Position numbers and translations under genes: made by a program
Origin: Mesorhizobium sp.
GTDB taxonomy: Bacteria > Pseudomonadota > Alphaproteobacteria > Rhizobiales > Rhizobiaceae
DNA length: 54,974 nucleotides
Direction: 5' to 3'
Assembly (NCBI RefSeq): GCF_004963255.1
Contig: NZ_SUGA01000013.1
Location: forward strand, 85,832 to 140,805
The notes under the pieces: model-generated
What the model was told of the DNA's origin: nothing
Databases searched by the model: none
Seen by the model: the letters and a program-made list of their open reading frames with translations, nothing else
Shown: in pieces, positions 34,347 through 43,406 of the stretch
Layout: every line of letters starts with the position of its first letter
Position numbering within the stretch: position 1 is the stretch's first letter

Positions 34347-35642
34347 ATGAATGCCGGACTGCGGAGAATTCGCAAGGACCTGGGGCAACGCCTCAAGATC
34401 TACCGGGCGAGGCGCGCAAGGGCGCGGAGCAAGGCCACCTTCATCGGCGTAACCGGCAGCTCAGGAAAGTCGACCGCGGTGGGCCTGCTCGGGCACATTC
34501 TGGCCGGCCACGGGCGGACCTACACGCGGGTTCTGGCCAACACGATAAATTCACTGGTCAGCACACTCTACAGGCACATGAACAAGCACGGCGAGGTCGA
34601 CTATGTCGTCTTCGAGGCGGGCGCCTCCGGCGTCGATACGATCAGGCCCATGGCACAGCTGCTCAAGCCGCATGTGGCTGTTGTCACGATGGTGCAGCTT
34701 GAGCATTTTTCCAGTTTCAAGGCCTTGGAGAACGTCGCTCGGGAAAAACGCGCTTTGGTCGAGGCGCTGGGGCCTGACGGGCTGGCGGTACTGAACGCCG
34801 ACGATCCCAATGTATTGGCCATGGCATCCGGCGGTGCGCATCGCCTCGTCACGTTCGGCGAGTCGGAAACGGCCGACTATCGCGTCGCCGATATCAGCGC
34901 CGCCTATCCGCGCACGCTCAGCTTCACGCTTCATTGGCGGGCCGGAGTGTTGAAGCTCAAGACGCCGTTTCCGGGAGAGCATTTCTGGCTGCCGACGGCT
35001 GCCGCGGCCGCGACCGCGCTCGAGCTTGGCGTACCAGCGCGAATGGTGGAGGCCAGGATCGCGGCATTCGAGCCGTTGACGAACCGCTGTCGCGTCCTGG
35101 TCGTCGATGGAGGGCCGCATTTCGTCGTCGACACCGCCAAGGCCCCTTGGCATTCGCTGTCGCTCGCCTTCGACATGATTGCAAGATCAAGGGCTGGGCG
35201 AAAGCGGATCGTGCTTGGCCAGCTGTCGGACTTTGGCGGCTCGAACGCAAAATATGCGCGCGCCTATGAAAGTGCGCGCGAGCTTGCCGACCAGGTGATT
35301 TATGTCGGGGAGCATGCCCATCGCTCGAAAGCCAGCCAGGCCGATCGCGACAGCGGCCGGTTCGTCGAACTGCGGACGCCGAAAGAGGTTTCCGATCATC
35401 TCAGGCGCACTGCCGCACCAGGCGAACTCATCCTTCTGAAGAGTTCTTCCAGTCTTCACCTGGAACGTTTGGCGCTCGCCTGGACACATGATGTAAAATG
35501 CTGGATTCCCGCTTGCGGGAAGAAGGAAGGCTGCCAGACTTGCGGCCTTTTCGAAGTGCCGTTCGAGGAGCATCGGGAGGCCGTCAAAAGGCGCAGGCAT
35601 GATCGCTGGCGGCAGCGACTTCGTCACCTCTTCGGCGGCTGA
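34347..35642 (+). CDS. Solitary Mur-ligase-family protein (MurF-like ATPase core, Cys-rich C-terminus)
   Basis: The protein has 431 residues. A very basic N-terminus (RLKIYRARRARARSKATF) leads to the ATP loop FIGVTGSSGKSTAVGLLG (about 31-48), then a Mur-type central domain (VVTMVQLEHFSSFKALENVA, VLNADDPNVLAMA) and the C-terminal ligase domain (NRCRVLVVDGGPHFVVDTAK, SSSSLHLERLAL). The C-terminus ends with Cys in CWIPACGKKEGCQTCGLF, four or so residues apart, as in a metal-binding knot. It is not next to other mur or dcw genes. The neighbouring SH3 protein hints at cell-envelope work. The substrate amino acid or nucleotide is unknown; it could ligate an amino acid to a non-peptidoglycan acceptor. 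Confidence 0.75.
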   Translation: MNAGLRRIRKDLGQRLKIYRARRARARSKATFIGVTGSSGKSTAVGLLGHILAGHGRTYTRVLANTINSLVSTLYRHMNKHGEVDYVVFEAGASGVDTIRPMAQLLKPHVAVVTMVQLEHFSSFKALENVAREKRALVEALGPDGLAVLNADDPNVLAMASGGAHRLVTFGESETADYRVADISAAYPRTLSFTLHWRAGVLKLKTPFPGEHFWLPTAAAAATALELGVPARMVEARIAAFEPLTNRCRVLVVDGGPHFVVDTAKAPWHSLSLAFDMIARSRAGRKRIVLGQLSDFGGSNAKYARAYESARELADQVIYVGEHAHRSKASQADRDSGRFVELRTPKEVSDHLRRTAAPGELILLKSSSSLHLERLALAWTHDVKCWIPACGKKEGCQTCGLFEVPFEEHREAVKRRRHDRWRQRLRHLFGG

Positions 35643-35684
35643 CGGCATCGCGGTTCGGCCGCGGGCGCCGCCGGCACAACGGCC

Positions 35685-36575
35685 TCACGCGCCGGTCTTG
35701 ACGTAGCTCTTGTAGACCCAGCCGTGCTTGCCGTTATAGACGATCTCGCACCATTGCTTGCAGCTCATCACCTGCACCGAGGCCTTGGCGGGCACAGTGA
35801 CGATCGCGGCTGCGCCCTTCTTCGGTCCGGAGCGCATGGTGACGGCCCGCAAGATGCGTCCGTTGGCAGCCGCGCCGACCTTTTGAGGTTTCGGTTTGGA
35901 CTGCGCCGCGTTGTCGGTTGCTGGCGGATCGGCATCGGGAGCCTGTGGCTTGGCCTCTGGAATGGCGGCGGTCTCGGCGCCGTCCATCTTGTCGCCTGGC
36001 GTCTTCGCGGTCGTCTCGCCCGCCGGTGCGGGTGCGGCAACCTGCGACAGCGCATCCGAGGCGTCGTTCTCCGCGGCTGGTTCGGCGAAGGCCGTGTCGG
36101 TCGATTGCGCAGCGCCAGGCTCGGCGGCCTGCTTCGATGGAGCTGGTTGATCCCCTGCCGGCTCCGACGGGGATTTGGAGTCGGGAGCCGTCCAGCGGGG
36201 GCTGTTCGACGCCAGCGCCGGAATGTTGGCTTCGCGGGCCGCTGTTGCCGGCGAAACCGCATCCGCCTTGCGAGCGGCCTGTGGTGCCGGGGCCACGGTC
36301 ACCGCCGCCGCCACCGGAGCGATCTTCGTGGTCTTCACCGGGATTGTCGGCACGGTCTGCTCGGCGCTGCCCGCGGCAACCTGCCGGCCGCTGCCCGGAA
36401 TGCACAACCAGAGCGCCACCGCGGCCACGCCGAGCAGCGCGACCGTGCCCACCGCTGCGATGACCAGATGCGCGTTCGACTGCACCTTCTGCCAGAAGGA
36501 TGGCCGTACGTTATAACCGAACTGCATTGTGAAGCGCTGCCGTTCCGGCGTGCCGAAACTGAAGGGCTCGTTCAC
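35685..36575 (-). CDS. Membrane-anchored SH3 (SH3b) domain protein
   Basis: The protein has 296 residues from GTG 36575, supported by the strong Shine-Dalgarno GGAGGTGG. One membrane helix (about 36-58, LVIAAVGTVALLGVAAVALWL) is followed by a 150-residue linker rich in Ala, Pro and Thr, low-complexity and probably disordered. The C-terminal 65 residues are a bacterial SH3 domain (RILRAVTMRSGPKKGAAAIV, SVQVMSCKQWCEIVYNGKHG, WVYKSYV). The domain should sit in the periplasm and may bind peptidoglycan or a partner protein. It is convergent with the Mur ligase gene. Confidence 0.8.
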   Translation of the reverse strand: MNEPFSFGTPERQRFTMQFGYNVRPSFWQKVQSNAHLVIAAVGTVALLGVAAVALWLCIPGSGRQVAAGSAEQTVPTIPVKTTKIAPVAAAVTVAPAPQAARKADAVSPATAAREANIPALASNSPRWTAPDSKSPSEPAGDQPAPSKQAAEPGAAQSTDTAFAEPAAENDASDALSQVAAPAPAGETTAKTPGDKMDGAETAAIPEAKPQAPDADPPATDNAAQSKPKPQKVGAAANGRILRAVTMRSGPKKGAAAIVTVPAKASVQVMSCKQWCEIVYNGKHGWVYKSYVKTGA

Positions 36576-36832
36576 TCAAACCACCTCCAACAAGCGAGCC
36601 GACGTTCTTTCGATCATTGCCGCGAGGGTTGGCATCGATCGGCATCGGTCCCGAAATCACAGCGGACAAGGCCCGCGAAATCCCCAGAACTTTCGCCCAT
36701 GATCGCATCTTTTACTGCTGATTATGGCATGAGTGAGCCAATTTGCGAAATTCTGCGCGTCCGTTAAGGCTTCCACAACCTGCCTCGTGGAAGCCGCCAT
36801 CGTCGAATCGGGGCCTCGACCGGGCGCCAGCC
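36576..36832. other. Gap between the SH3 gene and the FAD oxidase
   Basis: These 257 bases hold no credible gene. There is a short direct repeat GGCATCGAT/GGCATCGGT near 36631-36650, and no clear terminator. It should contain the SH3 gene promoter and the end of the oxidase transcript. Confidence 0.25.
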
Positions 36833-38119
36833 TCAAATCCTGTCGCGCAGCGCAAACCAGCTGAGCGCCAGAAACAAGAGCGGCGCGCGAAAGCGGCGGC
36901 CGCCCGGGAAGGCGGGGATATTCAGGTCCTCGATCAGTTTCAGGCGGTCGCGATTGCCGGCAACGGTCTCGGCATAGAGCTTGCCGAAGAAGTTCGACAG
37001 CATGACGCCGTGGCCGGAATAGCCACCGATCGAGATCACATTCGGCATCACTTCGCGCACGAACGGCTTTCTCGGCATGGTGATGCCGACATAACCGCCC
37101 CAGCCATGTGTGATCTCGACATCCTTGAAGTCCGGGTAGAGCTCGGCGATTTGCCTGCGGATGTGGATATGGATGTCCTTCGGATCGGCGACGGCATAGA
37201 CCTCGCGGCCGCCGAACAACAGCCGGCCGTCTTTCGACTTGCGGAAATAGCGCACCACGAAACGGGAATCGTCGACGGACTCGCCGCCCGGCAGCACTTT
37301 GGAAGCAGCGCCGAGCGGCACGGTCGCGCCGATGAAAGAGCCGATCGGCATGATATGCGCCGCGCTCACCGGCTCGAGATTGCCGCCATAGGCATTGACC
37401 CCGATCAGGCATTTGTCGGCCGTGATCGTGCCCCTGGGCGTCGTGACCTTCACCTTGCCGCCGCTGGAAACGATGCCGGTGGACGGCGTCTGCTCGAAGA
37501 GATGCGCGCCGGCGGCCGTCGCCACTTTCGCCGTGCCGATCACCAGCTTCAGCGGATGGATGTGACCCGTGCCGATGTCGCGGGTGCCGCCGAAATAGCG
37601 CGACGAGCCCAACCGCTGCGCCGTCTCCGCCTGGTCCATGAAGCTTAAATGCGGATAGCCGAAGCGGGTCGCCATGATCTCGGCGTGGCGCTTGTAGTCG
37701 TCGACGTAACGTTTCTTGTGCGCTACGGAAAGCTGGCCCGGCATATAGTCGATGTCGATCGCGTTGGCGGCAGCGAAGTCCAGCAGATGCGCCTTGGCCT
37801 CTTCCGCCATGTCGAACAGCGCTCTGGCGCGGGAAAGCCCGTATTCGGCCTCCAACTCTTCCGCCCAGGCACGCTGCCCGGTGCCAAGCTGGCCGCCATT
37901 GCGTCCCGATGCGCCGTCGCCGCAGCGATAGGCCTCGATCAGCACGACATTTGCGCCTGCTTTCGCCAGATGGGCTGCAGCCGAGAGGCCGGTAAAGCCG
38001 CCGCCGACGATGACGACGTCGCAGGTCCGGTCGCCGTCGAGAGGCGGATATTCGGGGCGAGGGCCGACCGTATCCTCATACCAGGACCGGCCGGGAGAGA
38101 TAGGGGATTGGTAGGGCAT
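36833..38119 (-). CDS. FAD-dependent amine oxidoreductase, PuuB-like
   Basis: The protein has 428 residues. The Rossmann FAD site is DVVIVGGGFTGLSAAAHLAK (about 33-52), followed by GASGRNGGQLGTGQRAW, typical of the DAO/gamma-glutamylputrescine oxidase group. HGWGGYVGITMPRKPF and ISIGGYSGHGVMLSNFFGK are the C-terminal signatures. PuuB oxidises gamma-glutamylputrescine to an aldehyde. The upstream glutamine-synthetase-like gene makes the matching substrate. The ATG at 38119 lies inside a TGCCCTAC octamer, the same unit as the arrays beside it. Confidence 0.85.
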   Translation of the reverse strand: MPYQSPISPGRSWYEDTVGPRPEYPPLDGDRTCDVVIVGGGFTGLSAAAHLAKAGANVVLIEAYRCGDGASGRNGGQLGTGQRAWAEELEAEYGLSRARALFDMAEEAKAHLLDFAAANAIDIDYMPGQLSVAHKKRYVDDYKRHAEIMATRFGYPHLSFMDQAETAQRLGSSRYFGGTRDIGTGHIHPLKLVIGTAKVATAAGAHLFEQTPSTGIVSSGGKVKVTTPRGTITADKCLIGVNAYGGNLEPVSAAHIMPIGSFIGATVPLGAASKVLPGGESVDDSRFVVRYFRKSKDGRLLFGGREVYAVADPKDIHIHIRRQIAELYPDFKDVEITHGWGGYVGITMPRKPFVREVMPNVISIGGYSGHGVMLSNFFGKLYAETVAGNRDRLKLIEDLNIPAFPGGRRFRAPLLFLALSWFALRDRI

Positions 38120-38129
38120 GATGCTCGCA

Positions 38130-38182
38130 GTAGGGCGGTAGGGCAGTAGGGCAGTAGGGCAGTAGGGCAGTAGGGCAGTAGG
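38130..38182 (+). repeat. Tandem array of GTAGGGCA, six units plus a partial
   Basis: Units at 38130 (ending G), 38138, 38146, 38154, 38162 and 38170, with a partial at 38178. It lies 3 bases past the stop of the four-helix-bundle gene (in gene direction). The opposite strand of the right-hand array (38557-38590) has the same unit, so the two arrays are inverted with respect to each other. Confidence 0.9.
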
Positions 38183-38184
38183 AG

Positions 38185-38550
38185 CTACTCGGGCGCTAAT
38201 TTACGGATGAGGAGCCGCAAGAGTGTTCCTACGCTCTCACTTTGCACCATCAATTGTTGAGCTGCTTCGTTGGAGGCGATTCCGACGCGCTGCGCGATCA
38301 GCAAGTGAGTTTCCAACTCTTTGAGTGATCCCTGTGCAATTCTAAGAAACTGTTGATAGGACGCTCGGCTTTCTCGTCCATAGCCCTCAGCGATGTTGGC
38401 AGGCACGGAAGCGGCTGCCCTACGTAGCTGAGTTGTCAATCCATAGAGTTCTTCCTTCGGCCAGGCTCTTGTCGTTTCGTAGATCGAAACTGCGAGGTCC
38501 ATAGCCTGCTGCCAGACGACCAAATCCCTGTACGATTCGATCTTCGCCAT
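38185..38550 (-). CDS. Four-helix-bundle protein (23S rRNA intervening-sequence/S23 type)
   Basis: The protein has 121 residues. The opening, IESYRDLVVWQQAMDLAVSI, and the middle, YGLTTQLRRAAASVPANIAE followed by GYGRES, are the fingerprint of the S23/IVP (TIGR02436) family. These proteins fold as a four-helix bundle and form pentamers. Relatives are encoded in intervening sequences of 23S rRNA genes and, as Avd, in diversity-generating retroelements. No reverse transcriptase or rRNA is nearby. The gene sits between inverted octamer arrays inside an otherwise tight gene pair. The upstream array gives a purine-rich AGGGGG close to ATG 38550. Molecular function is unknown. Confidence 0.9.
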   Translation of the reverse strand: MAKIESYRDLVVWQQAMDLAVSIYETTRAWPKEELYGLTTQLRRAAASVPANIAEGYGRESRASYQQFLRIAQGSLKELETHLLIAQRVGIASNEAAQQLMVQSESVGTLLRLLIRKLAPE

Positions 38551-38556
38551 CGTTCC

Positions 38557-38590
38557 CCCTACTGCCCTACTGCCTTACTCCCCTACTGCC
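38557..38590 (+). repeat. Tandem array of CCCTACTG, about four units
   Basis: Units at 38557, 38565, 38573 (imperfect, CCTTACTC) and 38581, then CC. In the direction of the four-helix-bundle gene it reads GGCAGTAGGG and lies just before the start codon. It is the inverted partner of the array at 38130-38182. Confidence 0.88.
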
Positions 38591-38595
38591 TTTTC

Positions 38596-40032
38596 TCACA
38601 CATTCAGCAGCAGATATTCCCGCTCCCACGGGCTGATCACTTCCATGAAGGTCTCGAATTCGGCCCGTTTGATCGCTGCGTAGGTGGCGGCGAAGGATGT
38701 GCCGAGGATGGCCGCGAGCTCCTGATCGCCTTCGAACAGGTCGACCGCTTCCAGCAGGCTGCGCGGCAGGTCGATCTCGTCGGCATTGGCCGTGGTCAGC
38801 ACCGGCGGCTCAGCCTTGACGTTTTTGGTCATGCCGATCAGCCCGCAGGCCAGCGACGCGGCCAACGCCAGATAGGGGTTGGCGTCCGACGACGGGATGC
38901 GGTTTTCGACGCGCCGCGCCGCCGGGTCCGAGCGCGGCACGCGGAAGGCGGTGGTGCGGTTGTCGTAGCCCCATTTGTTGTTGACCGGAGCCGAGGCCTG
39001 TTGCGTCAGCCGGCGGTAGGAATTGACGTAAGGCGCGAACATCACCAGCGCGTTCGGCACATGCTTTTGCATGCCGCCGATGAAGTGGAAGAAAGCGTCT
39101 GTCTCGGAGCCGTCCTCGGCCGAGAAGATGTTTTTGCCGGTCTTCTTGTCGACCACAGACTGGTGGATATGCATGGCCGAGCCCGGCTGTCCCTGGATCG
39201 GCTTTGCCATGAAGGTGGCGTAGATCTCGTGCTTCAGCGCCGCCTCGCGGATGGTGCGCTTGAACATGAACACCTGGTCGGCGAGCTCGATCGGGTTGCC
39301 GTGCCGCAGATTGATCTCGAGCTGGCCGGCGCCTTCCTCATGGATCAGCGTGTCGATCTCCAGGCCCTGCCGCTCCGAGAAATGGTAGATGTCGTCGATC
39401 AACTCGTCGAACTCGTTGACGCCGGCGATCGAATAGCCGGCGCCGCCGCCGATCGGCCGCCCCGAACGCCCGACGGGCGGCGTCAGCGGATAGTCCGGGT
39501 CGGGGTTCTTGCGCACCAGATAGAATTCGATCTCGGGTGCCACGACCGGTTTGAGCCCGCGCTCGTCATAGGCCGCAAGCACGCGCTTCAATACGTTGCG
39601 CGGCGTGAACTCGACCGAGCGGCCGTCCTGGTGCACGAGGTCGCAGATGACCGCTGCCGTCGGGTCTTCTTCCCAGGGCACGACGGTCAGCGTCGAGAGA
39701 TCGGGCAAGAGCTTCAGGTCGCCATCGTCTTCGGGATAGTGGAAGCCGTTGCCGTCTTCCGGGTAACCGCCGGAGATCGTCGTCATGAACACGGCTGACG
39801 GCAGCGCCAGCGAGGTGTTGGAGGTGAATTTCTTTGACGGCATCATCTTGCCGCGGGCAACGCCGGCCTGGTCCGGCGTGATGCATTCGATGTCCTCGAT
39901 GCCGCGCCACTCCAGCCAGGCGCTGGCTTCCTTCCAGTTCTTCACACCGCGTTCGTTTTTCAGGAAGGCAGGCGTGCGGGCGCGTCCCCCCCGGCTTGAC
40001 GGACGGACTTCCTTTTTCTCAGGCGGCATCAT
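38596..40032 (-). CDS. Glutamine synthetase-family protein, PuuA-like (gamma-glutamylpolyamine synthetase)
   Basis: The protein has 478 residues. The N-terminal beta-grasp part includes IEDIECITPDQAGVARGKMM, and the catalytic part has VAPEIEFYLVRKNPDPD, GAGQLEINLRHGNPIELADQ, GQPGSAMHIHQSVVDKKTG and the ATP/Glu site NKWGYDNRTTAFRVPRSD. The details match PuuA and related enzymes that glutamylate putrescine or ethanolamine, rather than GlnA. The PuuB-like gene follows in the same direction, separated only by the four-helix-bundle insert. It is cytoplasmic. The pot-type transporter near 46-50 kb could supply the substrate. Confidence 0.88.
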   Translation of the reverse strand: MMPPEKKEVRPSSRGGRARTPAFLKNERGVKNWKEASAWLEWRGIEDIECITPDQAGVARGKMMPSKKFTSNTSLALPSAVFMTTISGGYPEDGNGFHYPEDDGDLKLLPDLSTLTVVPWEEDPTAAVICDLVHQDGRSVEFTPRNVLKRVLAAYDERGLKPVVAPEIEFYLVRKNPDPDYPLTPPVGRSGRPIGGGAGYSIAGVNEFDELIDDIYHFSERQGLEIDTLIHEEGAGQLEINLRHGNPIELADQVFMFKRTIREAALKHEIYATFMAKPIQGQPGSAMHIHQSVVDKKTGKNIFSAEDGSETDAFFHFIGGMQKHVPNALVMFAPYVNSYRRLTQQASAPVNNKWGYDNRTTAFRVPRSDPAARRVENRIPSSDANPYLALAASLACGLIGMTKNVKAEPPVLTTANADEIDLPRSLLEAVDLFEGDQELAAILGTSFAATYAAIKRAEFETFMEVISPWEREYLLLNV

Positions 40033-40159
40033 TCACCAGATTGTGTTGCGGATTTCGGACTATAGCCGGGCGCCACGGGGAAAGGAAAGGGGAGGCGGGA
40101 CAACCAGCTATCCGTCTTCAGGCTGGCGGCGCGCCGCAACAGCAGGTACACCGGCCGTC

Positions 40160-40882
40160 ATGAAGAACGGACCCGCCTCTCATTTGACCACAATCGGCTT
40201 CGATGCCGACGACACGCTGTGGCAGAATGAGCAGTTCTTCCGCATGACCGAGAAGCGCTTTGCCGAAATGCTGGCGGAGCACGGCGACCATGAGCATATC
40301 GCGGCAAGGCTGCTCGAGGCGGAAAGGCGCAACCTCGCCCTCTACGGCTTCGGCATCAAGGGTTTTACCCTGTCGATGATCGAGACGGCGGTTGAGATCA
40401 CCGGTGGTGGGGTGCCTGGTTCGATCATCGGCGAGATCCTGGCTGCCGGCCGCGAGATGCTCAGCCACCCGATCGAGCCGCTGCCGCATGCGCGGGAGAC
40501 CGTCGAGAAGCTGGCGGGCTCCTACCATCTGGTGCTGATCACCAAGGGCGATCTCTTCGATCAGGAGCGCAAGCTTGCGCAGTCGGGAATGGGTGACCTC
40601 TTCGACGCGGTGGAGATTGTCAGCGACAAGACCGCCGCCACCTATGCCCGCATCTTCAGCCGCCATGGCCGTGGTCCGCAGAGCAGCATGATGGTTGGCA
40701 ATTCCCTCAAGTCCGACGTGGTTCCCGCCATCGAGGCCGGCGGTTGGGGCATTCATGTGCCGCACGAATTGACCTGGGCGGTCGAACATGCCGAGGCGCC
40801 TGTCGAGGCGCCGCGGTTCCGTCAGATTGCCGACCTCGGCGAGTTGCCGAGCCTGGTCGAGGCTATCGCAAAGGGCGGCTGA
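40160..40882 (+). CDS. HAD-superfamily hydrolase
   Basis: The protein has 240 residues from ATG 40160. Motif I is TTIGFDADDTLWQNEQFF with the nucleophile and acid Asp, motif II is LVLITKGD, and motifs III/IV are SDKTAATYARIFS and MMVGNSLKSDVVPAIEAGG. The all-helical cap in between (about 30-110) marks subclass I. The substrate is unknown; such proteins often act on phosphosugars or nucleotides. It is divergent from the PuuA-like gene. Confidence 0.85.
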   Translation: MKNGPASHLTTIGFDADDTLWQNEQFFRMTEKRFAEMLAEHGDHEHIAARLLEAERRNLALYGFGIKGFTLSMIETAVEITGGGVPGSIIGEILAAGREMLSHPIEPLPHARETVEKLAGSYHLVLITKGDLFDQERKLAQSGMGDLFDAVEIVSDKTAATYARIFSRHGRGPQSSMMVGNSLKSDVVPAIEAGGWGIHVPHELTWAVEHAEAPVEAPRFRQIADLGELPSLVEAIAKGG

Positions 40883-40894
40883 ACGCTTTCTGGT

Positions 40895-41278
40895 CTAGCC
40901 GCGCCCTGTCAGGCGATCGACCACCGGTTGCAGCCTCTCGGGCGTGATCGGCTTGGCGACCACCGCGTCGATCACGCTCGATAGGCCAAGGCTCTCCGGC
41001 GTGCCATTCCTGGTTGAGAGCAGGATAACCGCGGGCAGCGGCTTGCCGGAGACGCGCCGCCGCGCGTCGATGGCCGACAGCAGCGCGTCGCAATCCTTGT
41101 TGTCGGGCCCCCCGTCCAGGATGACGGCGCCGGGCAGTTGGCGGGCCAGCGTCTTCTCGGCCGCTTCGGGCAGTTCCGAGATCGGCTTCAGGCCCGATTT
41201 CTCGACGATTTTCGACACCACAACCCGATTGATCGATGATTTTCCGACGACCAGCACCTTGGAAAAGTCCGCCGCCAT
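40895..41278 (-). CDS. Receiver-domain-like protein with degenerate acidic pocket
   Basis: The protein has 127 residues from ATG 41278 and is a single receiver fold. Strand 1 reads KVLVVGKSSINRVVVSKIVE, where normal receivers have two acidic residues (VDDS), so the Mg2+ pocket is missing. The phospho-acceptor Asp position (AVILDGGPDN), the Ser/Thr after strand 4 (LLSTRNG) and the Lys-Pro (VVAKPIT) are kept. It may act without phosphorylation, as a protein-binding or pseudo-receiver unit. It is convergent with the HAD gene with 12 bases between stops. Confidence 0.75.
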   Translation of the reverse strand: MAADFSKVLVVGKSSINRVVVSKIVEKSGLKPISELPEAAEKTLARQLPGAVILDGGPDNKDCDALLSAIDARRRVSGKPLPAVILLSTRNGTPESLGLSSVIDAVVAKPITPERLQPVVDRLTGRG

Positions 41279-41569
41279 CGCACCGGCGCGGACTGCCGGT
41301 CTTGGATGTTTTTCGGAGTGGTCATCACGGTCGGCGGGACACATCGGCGGGCTGGCACTCTGGTTCAATGCAGGGTTGAAACCTGAGGCAGAATTGAGTG
41401 AGATCGCGGCCGGTGTCAAGCTGAAACGGTCGAAGCCGAAAATATAGCAAGAAAATCCTGAATTCAGCGTAAGTCGTGCCTTCCGACGAGAAAGGCAAAT
41501 CGAAAAAATGCGACAGTCTCCCGAACGTATAACGCACGGAAGACTGTCGCCGAGACTGTTGACGTTACG
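41279..41569. other. Gap with aceA-side terminator and palindromes
   Basis: These 291 bases hold no credible gene. The right half contains the minus-strand terminator (41500-41550) and the 15-base palindrome TTGACGTTACGTCAA (41559-41573). The left half presumably holds the receiver gene's promoter. Confidence 0.3.
41500..41550 (-). terminator. Rho-independent terminator of the aceA unit
   Basis: There is a perfect 10-bp inverted repeat, GCGACAGTCT (41510-41519) and AGACTGTCGC (41541-41550), with a 21-base loop. On the minus strand it is followed by CATTTTTTCG. It lies about 20 bases past the stop of the small ORF after aceA, which supports transcription of both genes together. Confidence 0.8.
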
Positions 41570-41812
41570 TCAAGTGTGGCTCTGATGGGTGACGATGACG
41601 GGGATCAGCAGGTCCCCCCAGTTGCCGTCGCCGCCATGGTGCCTGGCCGAGCGCACCAGCTCCACCGAGACGCCGGCCTCGACCGCCTTCATGACCGACT
41701 GGTTGAGCCTGTGCAGATCGTTGGCAAGCATGCGGATCGTCGCCTGCTGGTCGACGCTCATCGCGCTTGATTGCTCTTCCGCCCTTTCCTTGACGCGGCT
41801 TATCGATGCCAT
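41570..41812 (-). CDS. Small protein of unknown function downstream of aceA (80 aa)
   Basis: It has 80 residues from ATG 41812, 54 bases after the aceA stop and before a clear terminator, so probably co-transcribed. The middle is a helix (SVDQQATIRMLANDLHRLNQ) followed by SVMKAVEAGVSVELVRSARHH. It ends LLIPVIVTHQSHT. There is no signal peptide or known domain. I believe similar short ORFs follow aceA in other rhizobia, but could not check. Its stop codon overlaps the palindrome at 41559-41573. Confidence 0.65.
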   Translation of the reverse strand: MASISRVKERAEEQSSAMSVDQQATIRMLANDLHRLNQSVMKAVEAGVSVELVRSARHHGGDGNWGDLLIPVIVTHQSHT

Positions 41813-41866
41813 TGGTCTTCTCCTCGATGTAGATGCCCTGCGGGCGTTTCCTCTGGTTGTTATCCG

Positions 41867-43156
<1,290 letters not shown>

Positions 43157-43406
43157 GGGTCACTCCGGATCGTTTGAAAACTGCTTCAGCGCCGCATCGC
43201 AAAGGCATATCCCGCGACGTCTGCGTGTGACATCGTTTACATTGCAGCGCGAAATACGCCAGGGAAACCGCCATTTTGCGCCAAAAATAGAGGAAAAACT
43301 GTGTTGCTATTGACAAGTCCGCTCTGTAAATTTGTCATGATTGTAAAAGCGGCAAGGCGGGCGCCGGGTTCGATGCGTCTGTAAATTCTTGTCAAGGGTG
43401 GAAGCG
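43157..43406. promoter_or_regulatory. aceA / regulator divergent control region with repeated motif
   Basis: These 250 bases contain two direct copies of a motif: TCTGTAAATTTGTCA (43323-43337) and TCTGTAAATTCTTGTCA (43378-43394), 55 bases apart start to start. An inverted TTGACAAG lies at 43310-43317. The palindrome TTTTG-CGC-CAAAA is at 43274-43286. These are likely operators for the adjacent XRE-type regulator on its own and the aceA promoter, by analogy with RamB-type control of glyoxylate-cycle genes. Confidence 0.6.

Noticed and set aside
38185..38550. Avd-like part of a diversity-generating retroelement
   Set aside because: The fold is shared with Avd, but there is no reverse transcriptase, template repeat or variable-repeat target in the window.
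38130..38590. Possible CRISPR array in the octamer repeats
   Set aside because: The units are 8 bases in direct tandem with no spacers, and no cas gene is nearby. A coding gene lies between the two arrays.
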